Shown here: piece after piece, positions 1 through 9,846 of the stretch | Layout of the letters: each line of letters starts with the position of its first letter | Position numbering within the stretch: the stretch's first letter is position 1 | DNA from: Carnegiea gigantea | Taxonomy: Eukaryota > Streptophyta > Magnoliopsida > Caryophyllales > Cactaceae | Direction: 5' to 3' | Length of the DNA stretch: 64,000 nucleotides | Assembly (NCBI GenBank): GCA_029747015.1 | Contig: JAKOGI010002208.1 | Span: forward strand, 30,001 to 94,000 | The notes under the pieces: generated by a model | What the model saw: the letters and a program-made list of their open reading frames with translations, nothing else | Told to the model about the DNA's origin: nothing | Databases searched by the model: none | Made by a program: the position numbers and the translations under genes

Positions 1-1364
1 ACACCTTAATTAATTCAAGTTGTTTCAAAGGGTTTGGATAGTCTAAACTCTTACTTAGATACAGAAACACTACTAAGTTTGAGTTTAGGGCCCTTAACCT
101 CAATTAAAATATAGAAATACCACCTAATTAAGAGTTAAGACTTACTTGATCACCACCTTTATCGGCCTAATTACGGATAAGCAAGTTAAGTGTTTAAAGG
201 AAACTCAAAGACACAAAGTCTTTACTCTTAATTCAAAGTTCAAGTATATCTCTTACAAAATGAACCAGCAGGGCTTTAAATAGCCTTGAACATATATGAA
301 AACAAGCTTTCCTTGCTAGCTAGGAAAGCTACTCATTTAGCTTAACTTAAACAATCACACAGTTTGAACTAAGCTAGACTAATTCGAATGCTTAAGCTTT
401 AAAATACATGATTTAGCTCTCTAACACTTTTCCTAGGCTTGAAGTAACTTAGGACACTCATTTTCCTAGCAAGAAGGGCAAGTAATGCACGGCTGCCACA
501 TCAAAAGATGGATGAATGCATGGCTGCCATGTGTGGCTTGAGTGGCCGGTTGATAGCTTGCAAAATGGAGGTTTCTTCTTGCTCCACGTGTCTCACTCCT
601 ATGTGGCTAGGTGGCAGCTTACCAACCAGCTCAAAATGACCAAGTAGGGAAGCACACACCTCTAGCAAACCCATCTAGGAGGGAAAACCATCTAGCTAAG
701 CAACCGGGTGTCTAGGTGCCCGTTTCTACCCGGTTTTGTTCTTCCTTGTTGACACCACAAATGTTGAGTGATCTAAGCTTTCCGTGCATGGAAGGAAACC
801 TTAAGATGTCTAGAACACCCTCCTTTTTGAATCAAGACATTTGGACGTCATTTGCCCCTTGAAATAGGCTGAATATTCAAACCGTGTAGAATCTGGTTCA
901 AAACAGCATAGGACGGAAAATGAGCTTCGTTCACTGACCAATTGAACTCGAAATCTGGTAATTACAATTGGATATGAAAGCTAAGATCTTAAGCTTTTCA
1001 GGGATGCAAAAATTGGACACTTAAACCTCATGGAAGATTAAGAAATGTAATCACCAATACTGGGTAAAATCTGTATGTAAACTGTCTTCAAGGTAGTTTG
1101 GGTTAAACATAGGTTTTGGACGAGCAAATGAACTCCAATGAGGCTGAAACCTGTTTGATTAGAAACCTAACATCCTAGGGTTTATGAGAACACCAAAATT
1201 AAGGACTTAAGTCACCCCAAAATTCGGTGACCATAACCAGATTTTACGAGTCAGTTGCATACGTCCTAGGCAGCAAGGTGCGTTTAATTGTCTTGGCTTA
1301 TTTCGAAAGCTTGGGAATAGCCTAAACATTCTGGAAGTGAGGGATGACCACCAGACCTCCATCA
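1..1364 (-). repeat. LTR A1 of the gypsy gag-only array (partial)
   Basis: Homologous over its whole visible length to the LTRs at 3032-4630 and 6272-7887. On the plus strand it ends ACCTCCATCA, which is the minus-strand LTR start (TGATGGAGGT), followed at once by a polypyrimidine run. About 235 bp of the LTR lie left of the window, judging from the full copies. Confidence 0.9.
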
Positions 1365-1442
1365 TTCTCCCCTTATTGAGAAGAATTTGTCCTCAAATTC
1401 ACCAAGGACGTACTGCCCAAAAGCAAACAAAGGTGAACTAGG
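1362..1442 (-). other. Pol-tail remnant fused behind gag, with its stop codon in the LTR
   Basis: Read on the minus strand, the gag frame continues past its TAG stop into a short segment containing EFEDKF and ending RGE, followed by TGA. That TGA is formed by the first three bases of the 3' LTR (1362-1364). Gypsy polyproteins of this general type often end in a similar acidic/aromatic tail next to the polypurine tract. I infer that a deletion joined gag to the last codons of pol. In the second unit the codon equivalent to the TAG is CAG, so the stop here may be secondary. Confidence 0.55.
1365..1374 (-). other. Polypurine tract of unit 1
   Basis: AAGGGGAGAA on the minus strand, directly before the LTR start TGATGG. 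This is the expected plus-strand priming site of reverse transcription. Confidence 0.75.
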
Positions 1443-2906
1443 CTAAAAAAGGATCAACTCTTCAAATAAGCTTGGTTTAAACTTTGCTTCCGTATTCCTT
1501 GCATCAGCCATGTGGAACTTAAGTGGGTGTTGGAATGAATGGATGCGGGGTGGGTTTGGATGTTGCTTTGGGGGAGTAAATTGAGCAAGTTTAGGACCTA
1601 AGCATGAGAGATCCTGGATGGAGATGAATGGAATGGGTTTGATGGGAAATGATAGGGTAGGGTCTTGCTCTATTTGAATGACTAACATACAAACATGAAT
1701 ATTCGTATGTTGTTCATGCTCTTCTTTATGATAATTTGGAGACATCTTCTCCAAGAGTAGCATTTCGCCTTTATCAGCGGTGATTTCAATTTCTTTAAGG
1801 TCTTCTTCTTGAGTTTCTTCCTCCTTTTCTTCCTGCCCAATTGCCTCCCACTCAGCCAGAGTAATGCTTCTTCGATTGACACAATCGGCGGCTATGTGTC
1901 CAAATCCTTGGCACTTAAAACATCGGGGAGTGCCATGTTTGGGTTTGAGTTGCAGGGGTAGGCCTTGTAGTGGTGTTTGGTTCTTTTGTGGAGTAGGAAG
2001 TGGGGGGGCCGTGGGTTTAGGGACAAGATTTGGGCTCCCCTTGTTGAATGGTCGTTCTTGAGGAAGGAATGTGGGAACTTCTTCACGGGTATGAGACCGT
2101 GATCTTCTTTGTTGTTCCACTTTGTGAGCTAGGACACAAATCTCATCAAAAGTGGTGAAGGCTTGCAATTCCACAACATTAGCAGCTCTAGGATCAAGCC
2201 CTCCTAAGTAACGAACCATGGTTTGTTCTTCAGGCTCATGAATGTCACATTTAATCACAAGCTTTTCAAATTCACGAGTGTATTCTTCTACACTCAAATT
2301 ACCTTGGTTCAAATGGTGGAGTTGAGAGTAGCAATCTTGAACATAGGTAGAAGGAAGAAATCTAGTCTTGAGCTTTGATTTCATCTTCTCCCAAGTTTTG
2401 ATTTTGGACCTCCTTTCTCTTGCTCTTTTAGCACACAAGTTAGTCCACCAAAGAGAAGCATACTTACGAGGCCTTAAAGCAATCAGCTTCACCTTCTTGT
2501 CTTCTGGGATGTCCTTGTACTCAAAATCTCTTTCAACTGTGTGTAACCAATCCAACAAATCTTCAGGATCAAGCTTGCCTTCAAATTCTGGAATTTCTAC
2601 TTTGAAATCATTTGAAGTAGCTTCAATCCGTGAGTCTAGTCTTGTCATTCTTAAGGGTTCATCCTCACTAGATGAATCCAAAGTATGACTAGACACTTGT
2701 CTTTGCCTCCGTGCTTTGGATTGGATAGGTTCTTCACACGCCTTTTGCTTTTGCTTGAGAAAGATACCTAGCTGTTTGGGTAGGAACTCATTTTGAGCCT
2801 GCAACTCTTGATTTAAACTCTTTAATTCTTGATTAGACGAAGTAATCTCATGATTACTCTTCAAAATAGTATCAAGTTTCTCTTCTAAACTCGAACTAGT
2901 ACACAT
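1443..2906 (-). CDS. gag: Gag polyprotein of the gypsy gag-only element, unit 1
   Basis: A 487-residue open frame starting MCTSSSLEEK. Residues 1-60 form a Gln/Asn/Leu-rich stretch with a repeated EITSSNQELK-like pattern, a probable coiled coil. Residues from about 100 to 275 match the Retrotrans_gag capsid-type domain of plant Ty3/gypsy elements (IPEFEGKLDPEDLLDWL, ASLWWTNL, LNQGNLSVEEYTREFEKL). One CCHC zinc knuckle follows (CFKCQGFGHIAADC), then an acidic EEKEEETQEED linker and a Pro-rich tail. The product would package element RNA into cytoplasmic particles. No protease motif (DSG) follows, so the frame is gag only, shorter than a normal gag-pol. The chosen ATG is 125 bases downstream of the LTR edge and just after the primer-binding site. 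This is the best preserved gag of the two units. Confidence 0.85.
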   Translation of the reverse strand: MCTSSSLEEKLDTILKSNHEITSSNQELKSLNQELQAQNEFLPKQLGIFLKQKQKACEEPIQSKARRQRQVSSHTLDSSSEDEPLRMTRLDSRIEATSNDFKVEIPEFEGKLDPEDLLDWLHTVERDFEYKDIPEDKKVKLIALRPRKYASLWWTNLCAKRARERRSKIKTWEKMKSKLKTRFLPSTYVQDCYSQLHHLNQGNLSVEEYTREFEKLVIKCDIHEPEEQTMVRYLGGLDPRAANVVELQAFTTFDEICVLAHKVEQQRRSRSHTREEVPTFLPQERPFNKGSPNLVPKPTAPPLPTPQKNQTPLQGLPLQLKPKHGTPRCFKCQGFGHIAADCVNRRSITLAEWEAIGQEEKEEETQEEDLKEIEITADKGEMLLLEKMSPNYHKEEHEQHTNIHVCMLVIQIEQDPTLSFPIKPIPFISIQDLSCLGPKLAQFTPPKQHPNPPRIHSFQHPLKFHMADARNTEAKFKPSLFEELILF

Positions 2907-3015
2907 GGTGTAACCGGTTTAAGAGTAGAACAGAATTGGACTTTGTGTTTGAGGAATGGATTTGGATTTGTGTTTTGGGGGGCTTGGGGACGAATACCAG
3001 GCCAAGGAGAAACTT

Positions 3016-3027
3016 GCTCTGATACCA
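3016..3027 (-). other. Primer-binding site, initiator Met tRNA type, unit 1
   Basis: Minus strand TGGTATCAGAGC, four bases inside the 5' LTR edge. It is complementary to the 3' end of plant initiator tRNA-Met, the usual primer for Ty3/gypsy and Ty1/copia elements. Confidence 0.85.
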
Positions 3028-3031
3028 AATA

Positions 3032-4630
3032 TGATGCACCTACCAAGGGTTCAAGCCAGAACTCAAATCAAGAGTGAAAGCTTAAAACTAAGAGAGAATA
3101 CAATCAATACAAAACAAAGGAAAGTGGGACGTAATATGCTGGTTGTGAGGCAGCAAACACGTGAGATACGATGGGTTTTAGAATCAAGGGCTTCTAAATG
3201 ATAAAAGAAAAGAAGGAAACACCAAAGAACACCAAGGGGAGTCACACAGGTTTGTGAGGTCCGAATGAACACCTTAAGCAATTCAAGTTGTTTCAAAGGG
3301 TTTGGATAGTCTAAACTCTTACTTAGATACAGAAACACCACTAAGTTTGAGTTTAGGGCCCTTAATCTCAATTAGGATACAGAAACACCACCTAATTAAG
3401 AGTTAAGACTTACTTGATCACCACCTTAATCGGTCTAATTAAGGATAAGCAAGTTAAGTGTTTAAAGGAAACTCAAAGACACAAAGTCTTTACTCTTAAT
3501 TCAAAGTTCAAGTATATCTCTTACAAAATGAACTAGCACAGCTTTAAATAGCCTTGAACATACATGAAAACAAGCTTTCCTTGCTAGCTAGGAAAGCTAC
3601 TCATTTCGCTTAACTTAAACAATCACACGGGTTGAACTAGGCTAGACTTATTCGAATGCTTAAGCTTTAAAATACATGATTTAGCTCTCTAACACTTTTC
3701 CTAAGCTTGAAGTAACTTAGGACATCATTTTCCTAGCAAGAAGGGCAAGTAATGCACGGCTGCCACATCAAAAGATGGATGAATGCATGGTTGCCATTTG
3801 TGGCTTGAGTGGCCGGTTGATAGCTTGCAAAGTGGAGGTTTCTTCTTGCTCCACGTGTCTCACTCCCATGTGGCTAGGTGGCAGCTTACCAAGCAGCTCA
3901 AAATGACCAATTAGGCAGGCACACACCTTTAGCAAACCCATCTAGGAGGGAAAACCACCTAGCTAAGCAACCGTGTGTCTAGGTGCCCGTTTCTGCCCGG
4001 TCTTGTTCTTCCTAGTTGACACCTCAAATGTTGAGTGATCTAAGCTTTCCTTAAATGGAAGGAAACCTTAAGATGTCTAAAATACCCTCCTTTTTGAATC
4101 AAGGTATTTGGACATCATTTGCCCTTTGAAATAGGCTGAATATTCGAGCTGTGCAGAATCTAGTCCAAAACAGCATTGGACTGAAAATGAGCTTCGTTCA
4201 CGGACCAATTGAACTCCAAATCTGGTAATTACAATTGGACGTGAAAGCTAAGATCTTAAGCTTTTCAGAGTTGCAAAAATTGGATACTTAAACCTCATGG
4301 AAGATTAAGAAATGTAATCACCAAAACCGGGTAAAATCTGGATGTAAACTGTCTTCAGGGCAGTTTGGCTTAAACATAGGTTTTGGATGAGCAAATGAAC
4401 TCCAATGAGGCTGAAACCTATTTTATTAGAAACCTAACATCCTAGGGTTTATGAGAACACCAAATTAAGGACTTAAGTCACCCCAAAATTAGGTGACCAT
4501 AACCAAATTTCACGAGTCAGTTGCATACATCCTAGGCAGCAAGGTGCGTTTAATTGTCTAGGCTTGTTTCCAAAGCTTGGGAATGGCCTAAACATTCTAG
4601 AAGTGAGGGATGACCACCAGACCTCCATCA
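3032..4630 (-). repeat. LTR A2, shared between the two gypsy gag-only units
   Basis: 1599 bp, TGATGCACC on the plus strand at the left and CTCCATCA at the right. On the minus strand it serves as 5' LTR of unit 1 (primer-binding site at 3016-3027) and 3' LTR of unit 2 (polypurine tract at 4631-4640). A TATTTAAA-like box lies near the GGCTATTTAAAGC segment around 3541-3553 and is a candidate minus-strand promoter. Confidence 0.9.
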
Positions 4631-6146
4631 TTCTCCCCTTGTTGAGAAGAATTTGTCCTCAAATTCACCAAGGACGTGCTGGCCAAAAGTAAACAAAGGT
4701 GAACTAGGCTGAAAAAGGATCAACTCTTCAAATCAGCTTGGTTTAAACTTTGCTTCCGTATTCCTTACATCAGCCATGTGAAACTTAAGTGGGTGTTGGA
4801 ATGAATGGATGGGGGGTGGGTTTGGATGTTGCTTTGGGGGAGTAAATTGAGCAAGTTTAGGACCTGAGCATGAGAGATCCTGGATGGAGATGAATGGAAT
4901 GGGTTTGATAGGAAATGATGGGGTAGGGTCTTGCTCTGTTTGAATGACTACCATACAAATATGAATATTCGTATGTTGTTCATGCTCTTCTTTATGATAA
5001 TTTGGAGACATCTTCTTCAAGAGTAGCATTTTGCCTTCATCAGCGGTGATTTCAATTTCTTCAAGGTCTTCTTCTTGAGTTTCTTCCTCCTTTTCTTCCT
5101 GCCCAATTGCCTCCCACTCAGCTAGAGTAATGCTTCTTTGATTGACACAATTGGCGGCTATGTGTCCAAATCCTTGGCACTTAAAACATCGGGGAGTGCC
5201 ATGTTTGAGTTTGAGTTGCGGGGGTAGGCTTTGTAGTGGTGTTTGGTTCTTTTGTGGAGTAGGAAGTGGGGGGGCCGTGGGTTTAGGGACAAGATTTGGG
5301 CCCCTTGTTGAATGGTTGTTCTTGAGGAAGGAATGTGGGAACTTCTTCATGGGTATGAAACCGTGATCTTCTTTGTTGTTCCACTTTGTGAGCTAGGATG
5401 CAAATCTCATCAAAAGTCGTGAAGGCTTGCAATTCCACAACATTAGCAGCTCTAACCATGGTTTGTTCTTCAGGCTCATGAATGTCACATTTAATCACAA
5501 GCTTTTCAAATTCACGAGTGTATTCTTCTATACTCAAATTACCTTGGTTCAAATGGTGGAGTTGAGAGTAGCAATCTTGAACATCGGTAGAAGGAAGAAA
5601 TCTAGCCTTGAGCTTTGATTTCATCTTCTCCCAAGTTTTGATTTTGGACCTCCTTTCTCTTACTCTTTTGGCACACAAGTTAATCCACCAAAGAGAAGCA
5701 TACTTACGAAGCCTTAAAGCAATCAGCTTCACTGTCTTGTCTTCTGGGATGTCCTTGCACTCAAAAACTCTTTCAACTGTGTGTAACCAATCCCAAAAAT
5801 CTTCAGGATCAAGCTTGCCTTCAAATTCTGGAATTTCCACTTTGAAATCATTTGAGGTAGCTTCAATCCGCGAGTCTGGTCTTGTCATTCTTAAGGGTTC
5901 ATCCTCATTAGATGAATCCAAAGTATGACTAGACACTTGTTTTTGCCTCCATGGTTTGGATTGGATAGGTTCTTCACACGCCTTTTGCTTTTGCTTGAGA
6001 AAGATACCTAGCTGTTTGCGTAGGAACTGGTTTTGAGCCTGCAACTCTTGATTTGAACTCTTCAATTCTTGATTAGACGAAGTAATCTCGTGATTACTCT
6101 TCAAAATAGTATCAAGTTTCTCTTCTAAACTCGAACTAGTGCACAT
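4628..6146 (-). pseudogene. gag: Gag of the gypsy gag-only element, unit 2, broken
   Basis: Closely similar to the unit 1 gag, in two frames: an N-terminal part at 5283-6146 (287 codons) and a C-terminal part at 4733-5350. Compared with unit 1 there is a 24-bp in-frame deletion near 5453 that removes eight residues of the capsid domain (between TMVR and AANVV). A 2-bp loss near 5299-5305 shifts the frame just before the knuckle. The CCHC knuckle is intact (CFKCQGFGHIAANC). A TGA near 4739 replaces a Leu codon of unit 1. Beyond it the frame continues through the pol-tail remnant to a TGA at 4628-4630 inside the LTR. No protease or pol domains are present. Confidence 0.85.
4631..4640 (-). other. 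Polypurine tract of unit 2
   Basis: AAGGGGAGAA on the minus strand, immediately before the LTR start, identical to the tract of unit 1. Confidence 0.75.
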
Positions 6147-6255
6147 CGTGTAACCGGTTTAAGAGTAGAACAGAATTGGACTTTGTGTTTGAGGAATGGA
6201 TTTGGATTTGTGTTTTGGGGGGCTTGGGGACGAATACCAGGCCAAGGAGAAACTT

Positions 6256-6267
6256 GATCTGATACCA
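6256..6267 (-). other. Primer-binding site of unit 2, one mismatch
   Basis: Minus strand TGGTATCAGATC, differing at one base from the initiator-Met complement seen in unit 1, four bases from the LTR edge. Confidence 0.75.
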
Positions 6268-6271
6268 AATA

Positions 6272-7887
6272 TGATGTACCTACCGAGGGTTCAAGCTAGA
6301 ACTCAAATTAAGAGTGAAAGTTTAAAACCAAGAGAGAATACAATCAATACAAAACCAAGGAAAGTGGGACATAATATGCTGGTTGTGAGGTAGCAAACAC
6401 GTGAGATAGGATGGGTTTTAGAATCAAGGGATTCTAAATGATAAAAGAAAAGAAGGAAACACCAAAGCACACCAAGGGGAATCACACGGGTTTGTGAGGT
6501 CCGAATGAACACCTTAAGCAATTCAAGTTGTTTCAAAGGGTTTGGATAGTCTAAACTCTTACTTAGATACAGAAATACCACTAAGTTTGAGTTTAGGGCC
6601 CTTAACCTCAATTAGGATACAGAAACACCACCTAATTAAGAGTTAAGACTTACTTGATCACCACTTAGTTTGGCCTAAACTAAGATAAGCAAGTGAAGTG
6701 TTTAAATGTGCCTAAGCACGAAAGCACAAATGCTCTCAAAGGTTTTCGATTCAAAATCTGATTCAAGTATATATCTTACAAAATGAACCCGCACGACTTC
6801 AAATAGCCTTGAACATACATGATAACAAGCTTTCCTTGCTAGCTAGGAAAGCTACTCATTTAGCTTAACTTAAACAATCACACGGTTTGCGCTAAGCTAG
6901 ACTAATTCGAATGCTTAAGCTTTAAAATACATGATTTAGCTCTCTAACACTTTTTCTAAGCTTGAAGTAACTTAGGACACTCATTTTCCTAGCAAGAAGG
7001 ACAAGTAATGCACGGATGCCACATCAAAAGATGGATCAATGCATGGCTGCCATGTGTGGCTTGAGTGGTCAGTTGATAGCTTACAAAATGGAGGTTTCTT
7101 CTTGCTCCTCGTGTCTCACTCCTATGCGGCTAGGTGGCAGCTTACCAAGAAGCTCAAAATGACCAAGTAGGCAAGCACGCACCTCAAGCAAACCCACTTA
7201 GGAGGGAAAACCACTTAGCTAAGTAACCGGGTATTAAGGTGTCCGTTTCTGCCCGGTCTTGTTCTGTCTGGTTGACCCTCCAACTGCTGAGTAATCTGAG
7301 CTTTCCTTACATGGAAAGAATTCTTAAGATGTCTAGAATACCCTCCTATTTGAATAAAAGCATTTGGACGTCATTTAGCCCTTGAAATGAGCTGAATACT
7401 CGAATCGTGCAGAATCTGGTCCAAAACAGCATAGGACTGAAAATGAGCTTCATTCATTGGCCAATTGAACTCCAAATCTGATAATTCCAATTGGACATGA
7501 AAGCTAAGATCTTAAGCTTTCTAGATATGCAAAATTTGAACACTTAAACCTCATGTAAGATTAAGAAATGTAATCACCAAAAGCGGGTAAAATCCATATG
7601 TAAACTGTCTTCAGGGCAGTTTGACTTAAACATAGGTTTTGGATGAGCAAATGAACTCCAATGAGGCTGAAACTTGTTTTATTAGAAACCTAACATCCTA
7701 GGGTTTATGAGAACACCAAAATTAAGGACTTAAGTCACCCCAAAATTAGGTGACCATAACCAGATTTCACGGGTCAGTTGCACACGTCCTAGGCAGCAAG
7801 GTGCATTTAATTGTTTAGGCTTGTTTCCAAAGCTTGGGAATAGCCTAAACATTCTGGAAGTGAGGGATGACCACCAGACCTCCATCA
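6272..7887 (-). repeat. LTR A3, right-hand terminal LTR of the gypsy gag-only array
   Basis: 1616 bp, beginning TGATGTACC and ending CTCCATCA on the plus strand, then host sequence ACTGT. It aligns with LTR A1 and A2 except for about 6664-6765, where the sequence is different (see findings). The element's target duplication cannot be tested because the left end is outside the window. Confidence 0.88.
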
Positions 7888-8142
7888 ACTGTGTTACCGA
7901 TGTGGTTGTGAAGAACATGTGAACAATATTGGTGAGGAAAAACTAGTCAGTCTACCGTCAAGTGACTTCAGGTTCAGTTGAAAATCAAGGTCCCTATTTT
8001 TAGCCCATATTTTGGTGAGTAAATTTGGTCATTCGGCCAAAATATCATAAATGAATTAGTCTTGCCAAGCCAAATAATGCTACAAGATTAGCCCAAAGGA
8101 ATTGCCATAAAATATTCTTTTAAAGGAAAAAGACAGACATAC
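7888..8142 (-). other. Remaining part of SWEET intron 4 up to the retrotransposon
   Basis: Sequence after the exon 4 donor (GT at 8141-8142 on the minus strand) and before the LTR at 7887. I find no following SWEET exon on the minus strand here, so the gag-only array sits inside or beyond intron 4. Confidence 0.6.
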
Positions 8143-8301
8143 AATGATAAACAGTGGGGAGGCAAACATCGAGATGAGCGAAGCACAACTCAGAAACCCA
8201 ACAAAAATCTGCCTTGAAGCAAAGTCGACGAAGCTTAAGCTCATGGCAACAAGTACACCGAATAGCACAAGTACTGCACACAGGAGACCTAGCATCTTCG
8301 T
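8143..8301 (-). CDS. SWEET2-like: SWEET2-like exon 4
   Basis: 159 bp, 53 codons in phase 0, running from TKML to ASPLFII. The acceptor is TCAG at 8302-8305 and the donor GTATG follows 8143. It covers the membrane helix MLGLLCAVLVLFGVLV and the conserved FVGFLSCASLISMFASP stretch. Confidence 0.85.
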
Positions 8302-8397
8302 CTGAGATGAAACCAGGAAGCAAAGTGATCAACATAGAAGGCAGTCGAAGGAGCCAACCAATCTATAACGGCAAGAAAATCTCTAAGCATAATTGAC

Positions 8398-8614
8398 CTT
8401 TTTCAATTGCTCAGCATACGCTATGAAGAGGGACATGTAGCCTAACTGGAATATTGCACCAACTGAGTTGACCGTTGTGACCAATATATTATCATGGGAA
8501 ACAAAGGGTGTTCCATACCAAGCACAGATCAAGCAGTTCAGGAGGGTGTAGACATATGGCAACTCTGAGAACTCTTCTATTGATCCACTTCTGATAATCC
8601 TCCTAAATGTCGGT
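8398..8614 (-). CDS. SWEET2-like: SWEET2-like exon 3
   Basis: 217 bp: one base completing the Ile codon split with exon 2, then 72 codons from PTFRR to EQLKK. The acceptor is AAACAG and the donor GTCAA. No stop inside. It contains the PYVYTLLNC, WYGTP and TTVNSVGAIFQL signatures of the SWEET family. Confidence 0.88.
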
Positions 8615-8733
8615 CTGTTTGCGGAGTTAACAGAAAAATTAGCTACAAAATGAGTAATGTCTAACAGAGAGATTATGATTCAGAAGAAGAGAATTTGGAT
8701 GGTAAAAAGGTTTAGGCAGTTTGGAAAGCTCAC

Positions 8734-8770
8734 ATTGGTGACACAAATAGCCCAAAAGCAAAGACGTTTC
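8734..8770 (-). CDS. SWEET2-like: SWEET2-like exon 2 (37-bp microexon)
   Basis: 37 bp encoding GNVFAFGLFVSP plus the first two bases of the next codon. The acceptor is TTGCAG and the donor GTGAG. Phases match both neighbouring exons. Short exons of this size at this place are usual in plant SWEET genes. Confidence 0.85.
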
Positions 8771-9781
8771 CTGCAATATAGATGAAGTATATGGATAAGC
8801 AGATTCAGAAGCCAGGAAAATTCTGCCTTGCCCTGCACAAAACCTAGCAACGTGGTCTCCTCTTGCAACCAGAATTTATTGTTGTGAAGAATAGTACATT
8901 TGGGTGAGACTTTAAGCCAGTTAATTTGGACTAAGTATAGATGATCAAACTTTCAGGCAAGGGCGGGTACTTGGGTTCTCGTCAGTCAGACATATAGTTG
9001 TTGTGTCCAATATGATTTGTAGGATTACGTAATCAATGTAAAACTCTACTTTGGCAAATTTGGTCATCACTTAGAGTATCGCTTGGTTTATATGCGTCAG
9101 AAAATGAGGCATTAGTCAATTTTGCTGAACCTAGTGTGTGGCTCAATAGCCGATACCACAATTTGTTGGCCACCGACACAAAGATGGATAACCTAGGTGA
9201 TGTTCTAGGGACAAAGTCATTTCTAGAAAATTTTTCAAACTGTGAAGTTATAGTGAATTAAATAACGGTTTCACTAATGTTATCATTCTATTGCCTGAGA
9301 ATAATAGGTGATCAACACTGTCCAGATTTGGGTCCAACTGAAACAGTCCCTCGACAACGCGTTGGTCAGACTGCTTAAATCAAACCCACATCCTCCTAGG
9401 CAAACTTCTGTATATTAACTTGGTTTTGGTTTGGTTTAACATGTGCGCTATATTCTTAATTTGTCAACTGATCCATTAGCTGACCGTGAATTAATCTGAC
9501 TCAGTGGTACCAAAATTTTTCCCCCTCTTTCTGACCGCATATAATGTGGTGTCACCATATAATTGTTAAAAATTATGAAAGCAACCAGGTTCTGCTCAGA
9601 AAACAAAATTCAAACAGCCCAAAATCCCAATAACCTGCAAAAAAACAGGAGATTGGGCACAGTCAGCAATCATTCAGAGCAAGATTGCCGACACTAACAG
9701 AGCATAATCTGCTTAAAAACAACCCATTTCAAGATGACTCCTGAAGAATTAACTACCAAGAAAGAGGAGAAGAGGGATTAC
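8771..9781 (-). other. SWEET2-like intron 1
   Basis: A 1011-bp interval between the donor at 9780-9781 (GT on the minus strand, in GTAATC) and the TTGCAG acceptor at 8771. I see no repeat or gene in it. Confidence 0.6.
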
Positions 9782-9846
9782 CAGCAATCCCAGCTGCATC
9801 TTTGAAAAGGAAATATGTAGCAGAAGACAGAGTAAGGAGAAACCAT
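9782..9846 (-). CDS. SWEET2-like: SWEET2-like exon 1, frame problem at the start
   Basis: The 3' part encodes KDAAGIAG and ends with a phase-1 G before GTAATC, fitting exon 2. The ATG at 9846 is the position expected for a SWEET2 start (a short N-terminus before the first helix). It gives 65 bp to the donor, one base off the required phase. Either an indel lies between, or the true start is elsewhere and spliced in. No in-frame ATG exists downstream of the TAA near 9956. Confidence 0.6.

Larger units (their letters stand above)
1..7887 (-). mobile_element. Gag-only Ty3/gypsy-type element (TR-GAG-like), tandem LTR-internal-LTR-internal-LTR
   Basis: Three copies of a roughly 1.6-kb LTR (1-1364 truncated by the window edge, 3032-4630, 6272-7887) alternate with two internal regions (1365-3031 and 4631-6271). 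On the minus strand each LTR begins TGATG and ends CATCA. Each internal region has an initiator-Met-type primer-binding site next to the right-hand LTR and a polypurine tract next to the left-hand LTR, so both units point the same way. Internal regions are only 1667 and 1641 bp and encode gag alone; no protease, reverse transcriptase, RNase H or integrase is present. This matches the terminal-repeat-with-GAG class of non-autonomous plant elements. Neighbouring units share an LTR, as expected from recombination between LTRs or insertion into a like element. The right end abuts host DNA at 7888; the left end is outside the window. Confidence 0.88.
8143..9846 (-). pseudogene. SWEET2-like: SWEET2-type sugar transporter, exons 1-4 only
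   Basis: Four minus-strand segments with canonical GT/AG borders and compatible phases encode the first MtN3/saliva triple-helix bundle of a plant SWEET transporter and the start of the next part. In order they give KDAAGIAG, then GNVFAFGLFVSP, then PTFRR...SELPYVYTLLNC, WYGTPFVS, NILVTTVNSVGAIFQLGY, then MLGLLCAV...FVGFLSCASLISMFASPLFII. These are family landmarks, and the wording is closest to the SWEET2 branch, whose members move sugars across the tonoplast. A functional protein needs seven membrane helices; only about the first four are here. The nearest upstream ATG (9846) is out of frame by one base with KDAAGIAG, and an in-frame TAA precedes that frame without an ATG. The gene is therefore probably a truncated or interrupted copy; if the missing exons lie left of the window it could be a gene with a very large intron. 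Confidence 0.8.

Noticed and set aside
1682..2688. Small open stretches antisense to or in other frames of the gypsy gag
   Set aside because: They mirror the codon pattern of gag, carry no known motif and are explained by the real frame.
8022..8047. Plus-strand codons reading NLVIRPK, like the start of SWEET exon 5
   Set aside because: It is on the strand opposite to the gene, lacks a splice acceptor and loses similarity at once after seven codons. I treat it as chance, although a small inversion cannot be fully excluded.
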